31,293 bases of DNA from Proteobacteria bacterium SG_bin6. GTDB taxonomy: Bacteria; Pseudomonadota; Alphaproteobacteria; Sphingomonadales; Sphingomonadaceae. The stretch is from NCBI GenBank assembly GCA_002083435.1, contig LWDJ01000010.1, forward strand, positions 1-31,293. The letters are read 5' to 3'. This document shows positions 1 to 7,880 of this stretch, piece by piece (the first letter of the stretch is position 1; the number at the start of each line of letters is the position of its first letter). A model generated the notes under the pieces. That model worked only from the letters and a program-made list of their open reading frames with translations. It made no database searches and was not told the origin of the DNA. The position numbers were made by a program, and so were the translations under genes.

Positions 1-208
1 CCGCGCGATAGGCGCGGATCGCGACCACCGCGTCATCGGGCGCCGCCGCCAGCGCCTCGCCATAGCCCGCCGCCGCGACGGCAGACGCGCCGCCGGCATC
101 GGCCGCACGCGCGCGGACATAGGCGCTCAGGTCCGCCGGCGTCGCCGCGACGGCGGGCGTCGCGAGCAGCGCCAGGGCGAGGCTACATGTTCGGATAATT
201 GGGGCCAC
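1..208 (-). CDS. Secreted protein, N-terminal part only (runs off the left edge)
   Basis: An open frame reads leftwards from a GTG at 208-206 and is still open at base 1 (69 codons seen). The first residues form a clear signal peptide: MAPIIRT, a hydrophobic stretch CSLALALLATPAV, then an A-x-A type cleavage region, followed by a mature part rich in Ala, Asp and Arg. A GGAGG ribosome binding site lies 6 bases before the GTG. The start lies inside the 3' end of the upstream ETF-QO gene (26-base overlap), so the two are probably translated together. The mature part resembles the beginning of helical repeat (TPR-like) periplasmic proteins, but too little is visible to name a family. The signal peptide and frame are seen directly; the TPR idea is a guess. 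Confidence 0.6.
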   Translation of the reverse strand, partial: MAPIIRTCSLALALLATPAVAATPADLSAYVRARAADAGGASAVAAAGYGEALAAAPDDAVVAIRAYRA

Positions 209-1844
209 CGCCGCCCTCCGGCACCACCCAGTTGATGTTCTGGCTGGGATCCTTGATGTCGCACGTCTTGCAATGGACGCAGTTCTGCGCGTTGATCACG
301 AAGCGCGGTTCGCCCGCTTCCGCGCCCACCACCTCGTAAACGCCCGCCGGGCAGTAACGCTGCGCCGGCTCGTCATATTGCGGCAGGTTGACGCGCACCG
401 GCACGCTCGGGTCGTGCAGCGTCAGGTGAACCGGCTGATCCTCCTCATGGTTGGTGTTCGACAGGAACACCGAGGAGAGGCGATCGAAGCTCAACACGCC
501 ATCGGGCTTGGGATAGACGGGCGGCTTCACCAGATCCTTGCGCCACAGCCCTTCATGATCGGGATGGTGGTGCAGCGTGAACGGCACCCGGATGCCCAGA
601 TTTTCGAGCCACATTGTCGCGAGCGCGAGCCCCGCGCCCCAGAAATCGCCGAAGCGCTTCATCAGCGGCACGACGTTGCGGACGATGCGCAATTCCTTCT
701 CGATCCAGCTCGTGCGGTACGCCTCGGGATAGGCGCGCAGCTCGTCATGCTGGCGCTGGCTGGCGATCGCCGCCACCGCGGCCTCGGCGGCGAGCATCCC
801 CGATTTCATCGCCGTATGCGTGCCCTTGATCCGCGGCACGTTCAGGAAGCCGGCCGAACAGCCGATCAGCACCCCGCCGGGGAAGGCCAGCTTGGGCACG
901 GATTGCCAGCCGCCGTCGCTGATCGCGCGCGCGCCATAGGAAACGCGCTTCCCGCCCTTCAGGATCTCGGCGATCGCCGGGTGCGTCTTCCAGCGCTGCA
1001 TCTCGTGGAAGGGCGACAGGTGCGGATTGGTGTAGCCAAGCCAGGTGACGAACCCCAGCGCGACCTGCCCGTTGGCCTGGTGATACAGGAAGCCGCCGCC
1101 GTTCGAACCGGTGGTCTCGCTCAGCGGCCAGCCCGAGCTGTGGATGACGCGGCCCGGCACATGCTTGGCCGGGTCGATATCCCACAATTCCTTGATGCCG
1201 ATGCCATAGACCTGCGGGTCGCAATTCTCCCGCAAGGAGAATTGGCGCTGCAACTGCTTGGAGAGATGCCCGCGCACCCCTTCGGCGAAGAAGGTGTACT
1301 TGGCGTGGAGTTCGAGCCCCGGCTGGTAATCGGGCTTGTGCGTGCCGTCGCGGGCGACGCCCATGTCGCCAGTCGCCACGCCCTTCACCGATCCATCCTC
1401 GTTGAACAGCACCTCGGCGGCGGCGAAGCCGGGGAAAATCTCCACCCCCAGCGCTTCGGCCTGCTCGGCGAGCCAGCGGCAGAGATTGCCCAGGCTGCCC
1501 GTGTACGTGCCCTTGTTCTGCAGGAAGCCCGGCATCAGGAAATGCGGAATCTCGCGCTTGCCACGCTTGGTGAGCCACCAGTGATGATTCTCGGTGACCG
1601 GCGTTTCCGCCAGCGGGCAGCCGCTGGTGCGCCATTCCGGCAGCAGCTCGTCGAGCGAGCGCGGATCGATCACCGCGCCCGAGAGGATGTGCGCGCCAAT
1701 CTCGGAGCCCTTTTCCAGCACGCACACCGCAAGCTCGATGCCGGTTTCGGCGGCCACCTGCTTCAGCCGGATCGCCGCCGAAAGGCCCGCCGGACCGCCG
1801 CCCACGATTACCACGTCATACGGCATCGACTCGCGTTCGCTCAT
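183..1844 (-). CDS. Electron transfer flavoprotein:ubiquinone oxidoreductase (ETF-QO)
   Basis: Membrane-associated FAD and [4Fe-4S] enzyme that passes electrons from reduced ETF (fed by acyl-CoA and other dehydrogenases) to ubiquinone. The 553-residue product has full family length. The N-terminus carries the FAD-binding Rossmann motif VVIVGGGPAGLSAA. Near the C-terminus the cluster ligands are visible as an upstream YCPAGVY Cys plus CVHCKTC (about residues 522-528), followed by the family-typical DPSQNINWVVPEG ending. I chose ATG 1844 rather than the GTG three bases upstream because GGGGAG sits 6 bases before this ATG and would be too close to the GTG. It is divergent from the glycosylase-like gene at 1950 and overlaps the secreted-protein gene downstream. 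The identification is secure. Confidence 0.96.
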   Translation of the reverse strand: MSERESMPYDVVIVGGGPAGLSAAIRLKQVAAETGIELAVCVLEKGSEIGAHILSGAVIDPRSLDELLPEWRTSGCPLAETPVTENHHWWLTKRGKREIPHFLMPGFLQNKGTYTGSLGNLCRWLAEQAEALGVEIFPGFAAAEVLFNEDGSVKGVATGDMGVARDGTHKPDYQPGLELHAKYTFFAEGVRGHLSKQLQRQFSLRENCDPQVYGIGIKELWDIDPAKHVPGRVIHSSGWPLSETTGSNGGGFLYHQANGQVALGFVTWLGYTNPHLSPFHEMQRWKTHPAIAEILKGGKRVSYGARAISDGGWQSVPKLAFPGGVLIGCSAGFLNVPRIKGTHTAMKSGMLAAEAAVAAIASQRQHDELRAYPEAYRTSWIEKELRIVRNVVPLMKRFGDFWGAGLALATMWLENLGIRVPFTLHHHPDHEGLWRKDLVKPPVYPKPDGVLSFDRLSSVFLSNTNHEEDQPVHLTLHDPSVPVRVNLPQYDEPAQRYCPAGVYEVVGAEAGEPRFVINAQNCVHCKTCDIKDPSQNINWVVPEGGGGPNYPNM

Positions 1845-1912
1845 CACCTACTCCCCGCGCCGCCCGCTCGTCGCGGCGGCGCCACTATTGGTCCATGGCC
1901 GCGTGCCCAATT

Positions 1913-1942
1913 CTTGACCGCGCCGTCAAGGCTTCGTCTAAG
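1913..1942 (+). promoter_or_regulatory. Possible promoter with inverted repeat between ETF-QO and the glycosylase gene
   Basis: TTGACC (1914-1919) is followed after 17 bases by TCTAAG (1937-1942), which resembles a sigma-70 -35/-10 pair and would place transcription start almost at the ATG at 1950. The same stretch contains the inverted repeat CTTGAC (1913-1918) / GTCAAG (1925-1930) with a 6-base spacer, which could be a protein-binding site. The -10 match is weak, so this is tentative. Confidence 0.3.
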
Positions 1943-1949
1943 GCGGTCC

Positions 1950-2723
1950 ATGGGGGCGGACCAGCGATTAGATTGGGAATTGGCCAAAAGCGCGCTGAAT
2001 TGGTGGCGTGACGCCGGCGTCGATGTGCTGGTGGACGAGGCCCCGCGCGATTGGCTGGCGCCCCTGCCCGAAGGCTTGGCGCCCGAACGCCGAACGCCGG
2101 AGCGACCGGCACCCGCCGCCGCACCGCGCGTCGCGCCACATATCGCCCCCACCCCGCCGCCGCTCGACGCGAAACTGCCCGAAACACTCGAGGCCTTCCT
2201 GGTGTGGCGGACGAGCGATGTCGCGCCCGAGGCGTCCTGGTCCGGCCCGTTGATCGCGCCCGAGGGCGATCCGGCGGCGCGGCTGATGGTGCTCGTGGAC
2301 TGCCCCGAGCGCGACGCGCCCGAGGCACTGCTCGGCGGCCCGGCGGGGAAATTGTTCGACGCGATGCTGGCGGCGATCGGCTTCGATCGCGCGAGGATCT
2401 ATCTCGCCGCGCTCGGCTGGTGCCGCCCGCTCGGCGGCCGGGTGCCCGCCGAAAGCACCGCGCGGCTGGCGGCGCTGGCGCGGCATCATGTGCAGCTGGC
2501 GGCGCCCGAACGGCTGCTGCTGCTCGGCAATGCGGCGAGCCGTGCGTTGCTTGGGGCGGATGTCACGCCAATGCGTGGGTCTTTACAGCCACTTAACCAT
2601 AAGGTCGGACAAGATCAGGCGGGCGCGGTCGCCTCTTATCCGCCGCGCTTCCTGCTCGAACGTCCCGCCGCCAAGGCGGAAGCGTGGCGGGACTTGCAAT
2701 TGCTGATGAGGGGGCTGGCGTGA
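1950..2723 (+). CDS. Degenerate family 4-type uracil-DNA glycosylase-like protein
   Basis: 257 residues. The layout follows family 4/5 uracil-DNA glycosylases, which remove uracil from DNA: a segment equivalent to GEAPGxxE (here LVDCPERDAPE, about 115-125), then GGPAGKLFDAML (129-140), YLAALGWCRP (151-160), LLLLGNAASRALLG (189-202) and SYPPRFLLERP (229-239), equivalent to HPSxLLR. Several key residues differ: the motif 1 glycine/acid pattern is lost, the His of HPS is Tyr230, and only two Cys (C118, C158) remain of the four that normally hold the [4Fe-4S] cluster. Residues 40-75 are a Pro/Ala/Arg-rich linker. The ATG at 1950 is preceded by AAGG and starts the part that looks like protein; reading further upstream only gives antisense of ETF-QO. 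Its last 4 bases overlap the next gene (GTGA). The family link is good but activity is doubtful. Confidence 0.82.
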   Translation: MGADQRLDWELAKSALNWWRDAGVDVLVDEAPRDWLAPLPEGLAPERRTPERPAPAAAPRVAPHIAPTPPPLDAKLPETLEAFLVWRTSDVAPEASWSGPLIAPEGDPAARLMVLVDCPERDAPEALLGGPAGKLFDAMLAAIGFDRARIYLAALGWCRPLGGRVPAESTARLAALARHHVQLAAPERLLLLGNAASRALLGADVTPMRGSLQPLNHKVGQDQAGAVASYPPRFLLERPAAKAEAWRDLQLLMRGLA

Positions 2724-4495
2724 AGCTTTGGGCGATATTCTTGATGGCGGGCACCGCCGCCCCCGCGCTCGCGGCGGCGCCCGAAGCCCCCCCGCCCGCG
2801 GTCCAGACCCTCGCCGCCAAGCCCGACGGCATCCCCGCGCAGCTCGATGACGAGCAGCGCGCCGGCTATCGCACGGTGTTCGCCGCGATCCGCGCCGGCA
2901 ACTGGCTCGACGCGCGGCTCGCGCTCGCCAGCATGAAGCCGGGTCCGCTCCATTCAATCGCGCTCGCCGAGATTCTCAGCGGCAAGGGTTCGCCGAAGGC
3001 GTCGCTCGACGATCTCACCAAATTGCTCGCCGAGGCGCCCGAACTCCCCGAGGCCGAAACCCTTGCGCGGCTCGCCAAGGCGCGCGGCGCGCAGGAACTG
3101 CCCGAGCTGCCCTATGTCCGCGCGCTCGCCTGGCAGAAGGGCGCGCCGATCCGCCGCCGCGCCAAAAGCCTGACGAGTGATCAGGTGGCGGCCGATCTCG
3201 CGCTGAAGATGCAGCCCTTCGTCAAGGAGGATCGCGGCTCCGAAGCGCAGGCGCTGCTCGAGGCGACCGAGGGCCTCACCCCCGAGGCGCTCACCGAATG
3301 GCAACAGAAGGTCGCCTGGATCTATTACCTGTCGGGCGACGACGCCAACGCCCGCGCGATGGCGGCGAAAGCGGCGGCGGGCACCGGCGACTGGGCGGTG
3401 CAAGGCGATTGGACCACCGGCCTCGCCGCGTGGCGGACGCAGGATTGGGCCGGCGCCGCCGAGGCGTTCGGCCGCGTCTCGACCCGCGCGAGCGACATCG
3501 AGCTGCGCGCCGCCGGCCTTTATTGGGGGGCGCGGGCCGAGCAGGCGGCGGGCCACCCGGAGCGGATCGAGCCCAAATTGCGCTCCGCCGCGCAATATGA
3601 CGAAACCTTCTACGGCCTGCTCGCGCGCCAGGCGCTTGGCCTCGCGGTGCCGGCCGAGCGGGCGCGCGAACAGCGCGTCGCGACCGACTGGCAGGCGCTC
3701 GAACGCCGGCCCAATATCCGCGTCGCCGCCGCCCTGCTCGAAATCGGCGAGGAAGACCTGGCCGATACCGTGCTGCGCCACCAGGCCAAGCTGAGCGACC
3801 CGACCGAATATCAGCCGCTGACTCGCCTCGCCGGTGCGCTCGATCGGCCGGCGACGCAATATTGGCTCGCGCACAACGCCCCCGCCGGCGCGCAGCCGAC
3901 GCTCGAGGCGCGCTACCCGGCGCCAAGCTGGACCCCCGATGGCGGCTGGCGCGTCGACAAGGCGTTGGTGTTCGCCCACACCCTCCAGGAATCGAGCTTC
4001 CGCACCAGCGTCGTCAGTCCGGCAGGCGCTTACGGCCTGATGCAGCTGCGCCCCGCCGCCGCCGCCGACATCGCCCGGGCAAAGGGCATGAAGGTCGATC
4101 GCGCCGCGCTCACTCGCCCGCAGACCAATATCGAGATCGGCCAAAGCTATCTCGAACTGCTGCGCGACCAGCCCTGCACCGAGGGGCTGCTGCCCAAGGT
4201 GATCGCCGCCTACAACGCCGGCCCCTCCCCGGTCGAAGCGTGGAACGCGCAGGTGAAGGATGGCGGCGACCCGCTGCTCTATATCGAGAGCATCCCGTAC
4301 TGGGAGACGCGCGGCTATGTCGTGACGGTGCTGCGCAACTATTGGATCTATGAGCGCGAGGGCGGCAAGACCAAGTCGCCGAGCCGTGCCGCGCTCGCGC
4401 AAGGGCTGTGGCCACGCTTCCCCGGCCTGCCGGGGGCGAGCGCCGTCAAGCGCGCGCGTGCCGGTCGCGCGGTCGAGACCGCCAGTGCCCATTGA
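2720..4495 (+). CDS. Soluble lytic murein transglycosylase (SLT domain)
   Basis: Periplasmic enzyme that cleaves the MurNAc-GlcNAc bond of peptidoglycan with formation of 1,6-anhydroMurNAc. The 591-residue product starts with a signal peptide (MKLWAIFLMAGTAAPALAAA). Residues about 30-400 form a long alpha-helical superhelix-like region, as in Slt70-type enzymes. The C-terminal SLT domain shows HTLQESSF with catalytic Glu424, then SPAGAYGLMQLRP and AAYNAGPSPVEAW, all conserved in the family. I chose the GTG at 2720 because it directly begins the signal peptide and overlaps the preceding stop codon (GTGA); an ATG at 2684 would add 12 non-signal residues. The gene is coupled to the glycosylase-like gene before it and overlaps the moaB-like gene after it. 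The identification is secure. Confidence 0.94.
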   Translation: MKLWAIFLMAGTAAPALAAAPEAPPPAVQTLAAKPDGIPAQLDDEQRAGYRTVFAAIRAGNWLDARLALASMKPGPLHSIALAEILSGKGSPKASLDDLTKLLAEAPELPEAETLARLAKARGAQELPELPYVRALAWQKGAPIRRRAKSLTSDQVAADLALKMQPFVKEDRGSEAQALLEATEGLTPEALTEWQQKVAWIYYLSGDDANARAMAAKAAAGTGDWAVQGDWTTGLAAWRTQDWAGAAEAFGRVSTRASDIELRAAGLYWGARAEQAAGHPERIEPKLRSAAQYDETFYGLLARQALGLAVPAERAREQRVATDWQALERRPNIRVAAALLEIGEEDLADTVLRHQAKLSDPTEYQPLTRLAGALDRPATQYWLAHNAPAGAQPTLEARYPAPSWTPDGGWRVDKALVFAHTLQESSFRTSVVSPAGAYGLMQLRPAAAADIARAKGMKVDRAALTRPQTNIEIGQSYLELLRDQPCTEGLLPKVIAAYNAGPSPVEAWNAQVKDGGDPLLYIESIPYWETRGYVVTVLRNYWIYEREGGKTKSPSRAALAQGLWPRFPGLPGASAVKRARAGRAVETASAH

Positions 4496-5012
4496 TGAAA
4501 GTCGGCAATTCCTGCCGGTACGGATCGCGGTGCTCACCGTGTCGGACACGCGCGGGCCGGCCGAGGACCGTTCAGGCGACACGCTCGTCGCGCGGCTGAC
4601 CGAAGCAGGGCACATCCTCGCCGATCGCGCGATCGAGAAGGACGAGGTCGATCGCATCGTCGCGCGGCTGCATAACTGGATCGATGACGCTCAGATCGAT
4701 TGCGTCATCACCACCGGCGGCACCGGCGTCACCGGCCGCGACGTGACCCCCGAGGCGATCGAGCGCGTCGCCGACAAGATGATCCCCGGCTTCGGCGAGC
4801 TGTTCCGCTGGCTGAGCTTCCGGACGATCGGCACCTCGACCGTGCAATCGCGCGCCTGCGCCTGCGTTGCCCGCGGCACCTATATCTTCGCGCTGCCGGG
4901 CTCGACCGGGGCGGTGAAGGACGGGTGGGACGGCATCCTGCGCGATCAGCTCGACAGCCGACACCGGCCCTGCAACTTCGTCGAGCTGATGCCCCGGCTT
5001 ACCGAGCGCTGA
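4485..5012 (+). CDS. moaB: Molybdenum cofactor biosynthesis protein B (MoaB/MogA family)
   Basis: 175-residue molybdopterin-binding fold protein of the MoaB/MogA family, which takes part in adenylylation of molybdopterin during molybdenum cofactor assembly. Start-to-end similarity to E. coli MoaB can be recognised: FLPVRIAVLTVSDTR at the N-terminus, CVITTGGTGVTGRDVTPEA in the nucleotide/molybdopterin loop, FGELFRWLSFRTIGTSTVQS, ALPGSTGAVKDGWDGI and the RPCNF ending. The start is the GTG at 4485, giving an N-terminus of the expected length. It lies inside the end of the transglycosylase gene (11-base overlap), which implies translational coupling. A strong hairpin with A- and T-runs follows the stop codon. 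No other Mo-cofactor gene is in the window, so the neighbourhood says little about its role. Confidence 0.93.
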   Translation: MPIDESRQFLPVRIAVLTVSDTRGPAEDRSGDTLVARLTEAGHILADRAIEKDEVDRIVARLHNWIDDAQIDCVITTGGTGVTGRDVTPEAIERVADKMIPGFGELFRWLSFRTIGTSTVQSRACACVARGTYIFALPGSTGAVKDGWDGILRDQLDSRHRPCNFVELMPRLTER

Positions 5013-5019
5013 GAGTCAG

Positions 5020-5218
5020 TTTGAAAAAGGCGCGCCGCGCCTTTTTCGCGGCGGTACCAGCCCGCTCCCCCACCCGGCCACCCAACGGCAGTATTCTATG
5101 GGTGGCCGGGTGGGGGAGCATCGGGTCGGCCATGCCCCCGGCATGGCCTGAACAGCGCGGGGCGCTGTTCACCCGGTGCTGGCCGGTACCGCGAAATGCG
5201 CGGTGAGCGCATTTCAAA
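5020..5218. repeat. Multi-hairpin extragenic palindromic element
   Basis: About 200 bases hold five successive near-perfect hairpins inside matching ends. The ends are TTTGAAA (5020-5026) and TTTCAAA (5212-5218). Inside them GGTACC at 5053-5058 matches GGTACC at 5185-5190. Hairpins: 9 bp arms 5024-5032/5038-5046; a perfect 20 bp arm pair 5064-5083/5100-5119 with a 16-base loop; 9 bp arms 5128-5136/5140-5148; 10 bp arms 5149-5158/5162-5171; 9 bp arms 5193-5201/5207-5215. The two end hairpins could be replaced by pairing of the outer ends, giving one closed multibranched cruciform. This arrangement does not arise by chance. I believe similar cassettes lie between genes in other sphingomonads, but that is recollection, not a search. 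No protein frame in it looks real. Confidence 0.8.
5024..5046. terminator. Bidirectional-type hairpin terminator after moaB
   Basis: AAAAAGGCG (5024-5032) pairs perfectly with CGCCTTTTT (5038-5046) around a 5-base loop, 11 bases after the moaB stop. The A-run on one side and T-run on the other make it look like a rho-independent terminator usable from either strand. It is also the leftmost hairpin of the larger palindromic element at 5020-5218. Confidence 0.6.
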
Positions 5219-5266
5219 ACAAACCATCGGCACAACTGCGCGTAAGGCTCGGATATTTCAGAGATT

Positions 5267-5341
5267 TGGCTGGGGCGGGAGGATTCGAACCTCCGCATGA
5301 CGGTACCAAAAACCGTTGCCTTACCGCTTGGCGACGCCCCA
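5267..5341 (-). tRNA. tRNA-Gln (anticodon UUG)
   Basis: On the minus strand the gene begins TGGGGCGTCGCCAAGCGG, giving the acceptor stem and D arm. The anticodon stem ACGGT/ACCGT encloses the 7-base loop TTTTGGT with anticodon TTG at 34-36. The T arm is GGAGGTTCGAATCCTCC, and the 3' side CGCCCCA closes the acceptor stem. A discriminator G and encoded CCA follow (CCA at 5269-5267). All four stems pair. TTG reads CAA and, by wobble, CAG codons for glutamine. Confidence 0.95.
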
Positions 5342-5391
5342 GCAGAGCGCGGGTCTTTAGGCGGCGAAACGCGCGCTGAAAAGGGGTTTCG

Positions 5392-6495
5392 TCACGCGAT
5401 CCGAACGTGCCAGCCATAAGGGTCGGGCGCCCGACCGAATTGCAGATCGACCAGCGCCTGGCGCAGCGCCTGGGTCGTCTGGCCCGGCGCGCCGGTGCCG
5501 ATGGTGAAGCTGGTGTCGCCAAGCGTCATCTTGCCGATCGCGGTCACCACCGCCGCGGTGCCGCAAGCGAACGCCTCGATCAGCCGACCGCTCGCGGCGT
5601 CGGCCTGGGCCTGATCGATTCCGTAGCGTTCCTCGCGCACCGCCAGCCCCCGGTCGCGCGCCAGGGTAATCAGCGAATCGCGGGTGATGCCGGGCAGGAT
5701 CGTCCCCCCCAAGGGCGGGGTGAGCAGGCTGCCGTCCTCGAACACGAAGAAGATGTTCATGCCGCCCAGTTCCTCGATCCAGCGGCGCTCGACCGCGTCG
5801 AGGAACAGCACCTGGTCATGTCCGCGCCGCGTCGCCTCGGCCTGGGCGATCAGGCTGGCGGCGTAATTGCCCCCGCATTTGGCAGCGCCCGTCCCGCCCG
5901 GCGCGGCGCGGGTATAGTCGGTCGACACCCACAGCGAGACCGCCGGCGCGTCGCCCTTGAAATAGGCGCCGACCGAGGAGGCGATCACCGCGAAGATATA
6001 TTCGGTCGCGGGTTTCACCCCCAGGAAGACCTCGCTCGCGATGATGAACGGGCGCAGATAGAGCGCGCCATCGGCCTGGGGCGGAATCCAGTCGCGCTCG
6101 GCGCGGGTGAGCAGGGTCACCGCATCGAGGAACAGCTGCTCGGGCAGCGGCACCATCGCCATGCGCTCGGCCGAGGCGTTCAGGCGGCGGGCATTGGCAT
6201 CGGGGCGGAACAGCGCGGCGCCTCCATCGGGCACACGATATGCCTTCATGCCTTCGAAGATTTCCTGCGCGTAATGCAGCACCGCGGTCGCCGGATCGAC
6301 CGTCAGCGGCGCGCGCGGGCAGAGCTGGGCATCGTGCCAGCCCGCCGCCTCGCTATAGCGGATCGTCACCATGTGATCGGTGAAGACGCGCCCGAAACCG
6401 GGATTTTCGAGCAGCGCCGCGCGGACGCCGGGCGCGGTCGGCGCGGGGTGCGGCACCTTCGCGAAGCCGGAGGGAAGAGCGAGCGGATCAAGCAT
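5392..6495 (-). CDS. ilvE: Branched-chain amino acid aminotransferase
   Basis: PLP fold-type IV enzyme that transfers the amino group between glutamate and the keto acids of Leu, Ile and Val, the last step of branched-chain amino acid synthesis and the first of their breakdown. 367 residues, the usual length for the longer (type II, eukaryote-like) IlvE group. Visible motifs are LHYAQEIFEGMKAYR (74-87), the PLP lysine K206 in GTGAAKCGGNYAAS, LDAVERRWIEELGGMN and GGTILPGITRDSL. The ATG at 6495 was chosen because residues from MLDPLALPSGF onward match the family; the longer frame upstream is Cys/Arg-rich and runs into the divergent regulator. It faces tRNA-Gln downstream and shares a 50-base gap with a divergent MarR-type gene, which may control it. 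Confidence 0.94.
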   Translation of the reverse strand: MLDPLALPSGFAKVPHPAPTAPGVRAALLENPGFGRVFTDHMVTIRYSEAAGWHDAQLCPRAPLTVDPATAVLHYAQEIFEGMKAYRVPDGGAALFRPDANARRLNASAERMAMVPLPEQLFLDAVTLLTRAERDWIPPQADGALYLRPFIIASEVFLGVKPATEYIFAVIASSVGAYFKGDAPAVSLWVSTDYTRAAPGGTGAAKCGGNYAASLIAQAEATRRGHDQVLFLDAVERRWIEELGGMNIFFVFEDGSLLTPPLGGTILPGITRDSLITLARDRGLAVREERYGIDQAQADAASGRLIEAFACGTAAVVTAIGKMTLGDTSFTIGTGAPGQTTQALRQALVDLQFGRAPDPYGWHVRIA

Positions 6496-6545
6496 TTCAC
6501 ACCCCGAGCAGCCGACAATCGCTTGACCCCTTAGGCAAAGCCGCC

Positions 6546-7037
6546 ATGCTCGGCAACATGCCGCACACCGCCGCATCCGCCCTGTTCCTGCGCGAGGCCG
6601 AGCTGCGGCGCGGGATCGAACTGCTGGCTTTCGGCCACGCCGCGCTGCTGCGCGCGGGCGACGCGCGGCTCGCCGAGCTTGGCCTGGGGCGCGCCCATGC
6701 CCGCGCGCTCTATTTCATCGCGCGCGCGCCCGACGCGACCGTCACGCACCTCCTCGGGCTGCTGGGGGTGACCAAGCAATCGTTCGGGCGGGTGCTGAAC
6801 GAGCTCGTCGCGCGCGGGCTGGTCGAGAGCCGGCCGGGGCCGCGCGATCGGCGCGAGCGGCGGCTGCGCCTGACCGAGCCGGGCCGCGCGCTCGAGACCG
6901 AACTGTTCGAGCTGATCCGCGCCCGGCTCGCCTCGGCTTATGCGGCGGCGGGCCAAGGCGCGGTCGGCGGCTTCTGGGCGGTGCTGGAGGAGCTGGTGCC
7001 GCCCGAGCAGAAACGGTTGCTGGCGAGCCTGGAATAG
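6546..7037 (+). CDS. MarR-family winged-helix transcriptional regulator
   Basis: 163-residue, all-helix plus wing layout of a MarR dimer. Helix 1 (about 15-35) and the C-terminal helices (about 118-160) would form the dimer interface. The DNA-binding part is THLLGLLGVTKQSFGRVLN (about 66-84) followed by a wing SRPGPRDRRERRLRLTEPG (about 95-113), the typical DxR-type wing of the family. It is divergent from ilvE across 50 bases, so control of ilvE or of its own gene is plausible. PetP-type MarR regulators sit beside ilvE-like genes in other alphaproteobacteria, which I recall but cannot check here. Start: ATG 6546, with a second possible ATG at 6558. Ligand unknown. Confidence 0.88.
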   Translation: MLGNMPHTAASALFLREAELRRGIELLAFGHAALLRAGDARLAELGLGRAHARALYFIARAPDATVTHLLGLLGVTKQSFGRVLNELVARGLVESRPGPRDRRERRLRLTEPGRALETELFELIRARLASAYAAAGQGAVGGFWAVLEELVPPEQKRLLASLE

Positions 7038-7045
7038 CCGCGCCG

Positions 7046-7312
7046 TTATTGGCAGCGCACCCGCTTGCCGCGCCACTCGCAGCGCTCGACCCGCAGCGGC
7101 AGCCGCACCAGCTGCTGCCCGCGGCGCGTGACGCAGGTAAGCGTCACCGCGTCATCCCGCCGGGTCGCGCGCAAGTGGCGCCAGACCTGCCGATCGCCGC
7201 TGATCGTGTCGGGCACCAGTGTCGCCGGCGGGTCGCTATTGCCGCGCGCGACCTCCACCCGGTCAACCGGCCCCGGACAGCCGAGCGCGGCGCTGGCGAG
7301 CATCAACCACAT
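7046..7312 (-). CDS. Small conserved-looking secreted protein or lipoprotein, function unknown
   Basis: 88 residues from ATG 7312; an in-frame ATG at 7327 would add five. The 7312 start is preferred because GGGAGAGG lies at a good distance before it. The N-terminus MWLMLASAALGC is a short export signal ending in a lipobox-like ALGC, so the mature protein could be lipid-anchored at Cys12. The mature part is basic and includes a predicted strand pattern LTCVTRRGQQLVRLPLRVE and ends CEWRGKRVRCQ, with three further Cys that could form disulfides in the periplasm. It converges with the MarR gene, leaving only 8 bases between stops. No family recognised. Confidence 0.6.
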   Translation of the reverse strand: MWLMLASAALGCPGPVDRVEVARGNSDPPATLVPDTISGDRQVWRHLRATRRDDAVTLTCVTRRGQQLVRLPLRVERCEWRGKRVRCQ

Positions 7313-7381
7313 CAGTCCCTCTCCCATTGCCTGCCCGTGCGGGCGACGCCATGCTGCCCACAGGCTTTAGGGGGATCAAGC

Positions 7382-7849
7382 ATGAACAGCCCAATTCTGG
7401 CGCCGATGGTAGCGCTGATCTGCTGGACGCTGGTGATGTGGGTGTGGATGTACGCGACACGCATCCCGGCGATGCTGCGCGCGCGGATCGACGGGCGCAC
7501 GCTCGTCGGCAGCACCGGCGCGTCGCTGCGTGATGACATGATTACCGGCGGCGAGCGGCGGGCGACCTGGATTTCGGACAATTACAATCACCTGCACGAA
7601 CAGCCGACCTTGTTCTACGCGACCTGCGTCGTGCTCGCGCTGATCGGGCTGGGCTATGGCTTCAACCTCAGCCTCGCCTGGGCCTATGTCGCGCTGCGGG
7701 TGGCGCACAGCCTGGTGCAGGCGACCTTCAACCGGGTGATCGTGCGCTTTTCGATCTTCGTGCTGGCGAGCCTGTGCCTGTTCGCGCTCGCGATCCATGC
7801 GGGGCTGGGGTTGCTCCATGTGCATCCGCTGATCGGGCCGGGGAACTAG
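7382..7849 (+). CDS. MAPEG-family membrane protein
   Basis: 155 residues with four hydrophobic helices: about 5-27 (ILAPMVALICWTLVMWVWMYA), 75-97, 98-115 and 120-140. Typical MAPEG signs are the E/N-rich loop ISDNYNHLHEQPTLFYA between helices 1 and 2 and the basic arginine helix AYVALRVAHSLVQATFNRV. MAPEG proteins are glutathione-dependent membrane enzymes in eukaryotes; bacterial members of this short type have mostly unknown substrates. GGGGA lies 8 bases before the ATG. It stands alone, converging with the exosortase-locus amidotransferase gene, so context gives no functional clue. Confidence 0.85.
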   Translation: MNSPILAPMVALICWTLVMWVWMYATRIPAMLRARIDGRTLVGSTGASLRDDMITGGERRATWISDNYNHLHEQPTLFYATCVVLALIGLGYGFNLSLAWAYVALRVAHSLVQATFNRVIVRFSIFVLASLCLFALAIHAGLGLLHVHPLIGPGN

Positions 7850-7880
7850 GCGTACCGGCCTGCTGCTCATCGTGCGGCGT

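Noticed and set aside
273..1949. Long plus-strand open frame running through the ETF-QO gene into the glycosylase-like gene
   Set aside because: It is antisense to a secure gene, rich in Arg, His and Ala, and protein-like sequence with a family match begins only at 1950.
4999..5298. Minus-strand 99-codon frame across the hairpin cassette
   Set aside because: It is made of the palindromic arms and runs into tRNA-Gln; frames of this type in the repeat are most likely spurious.
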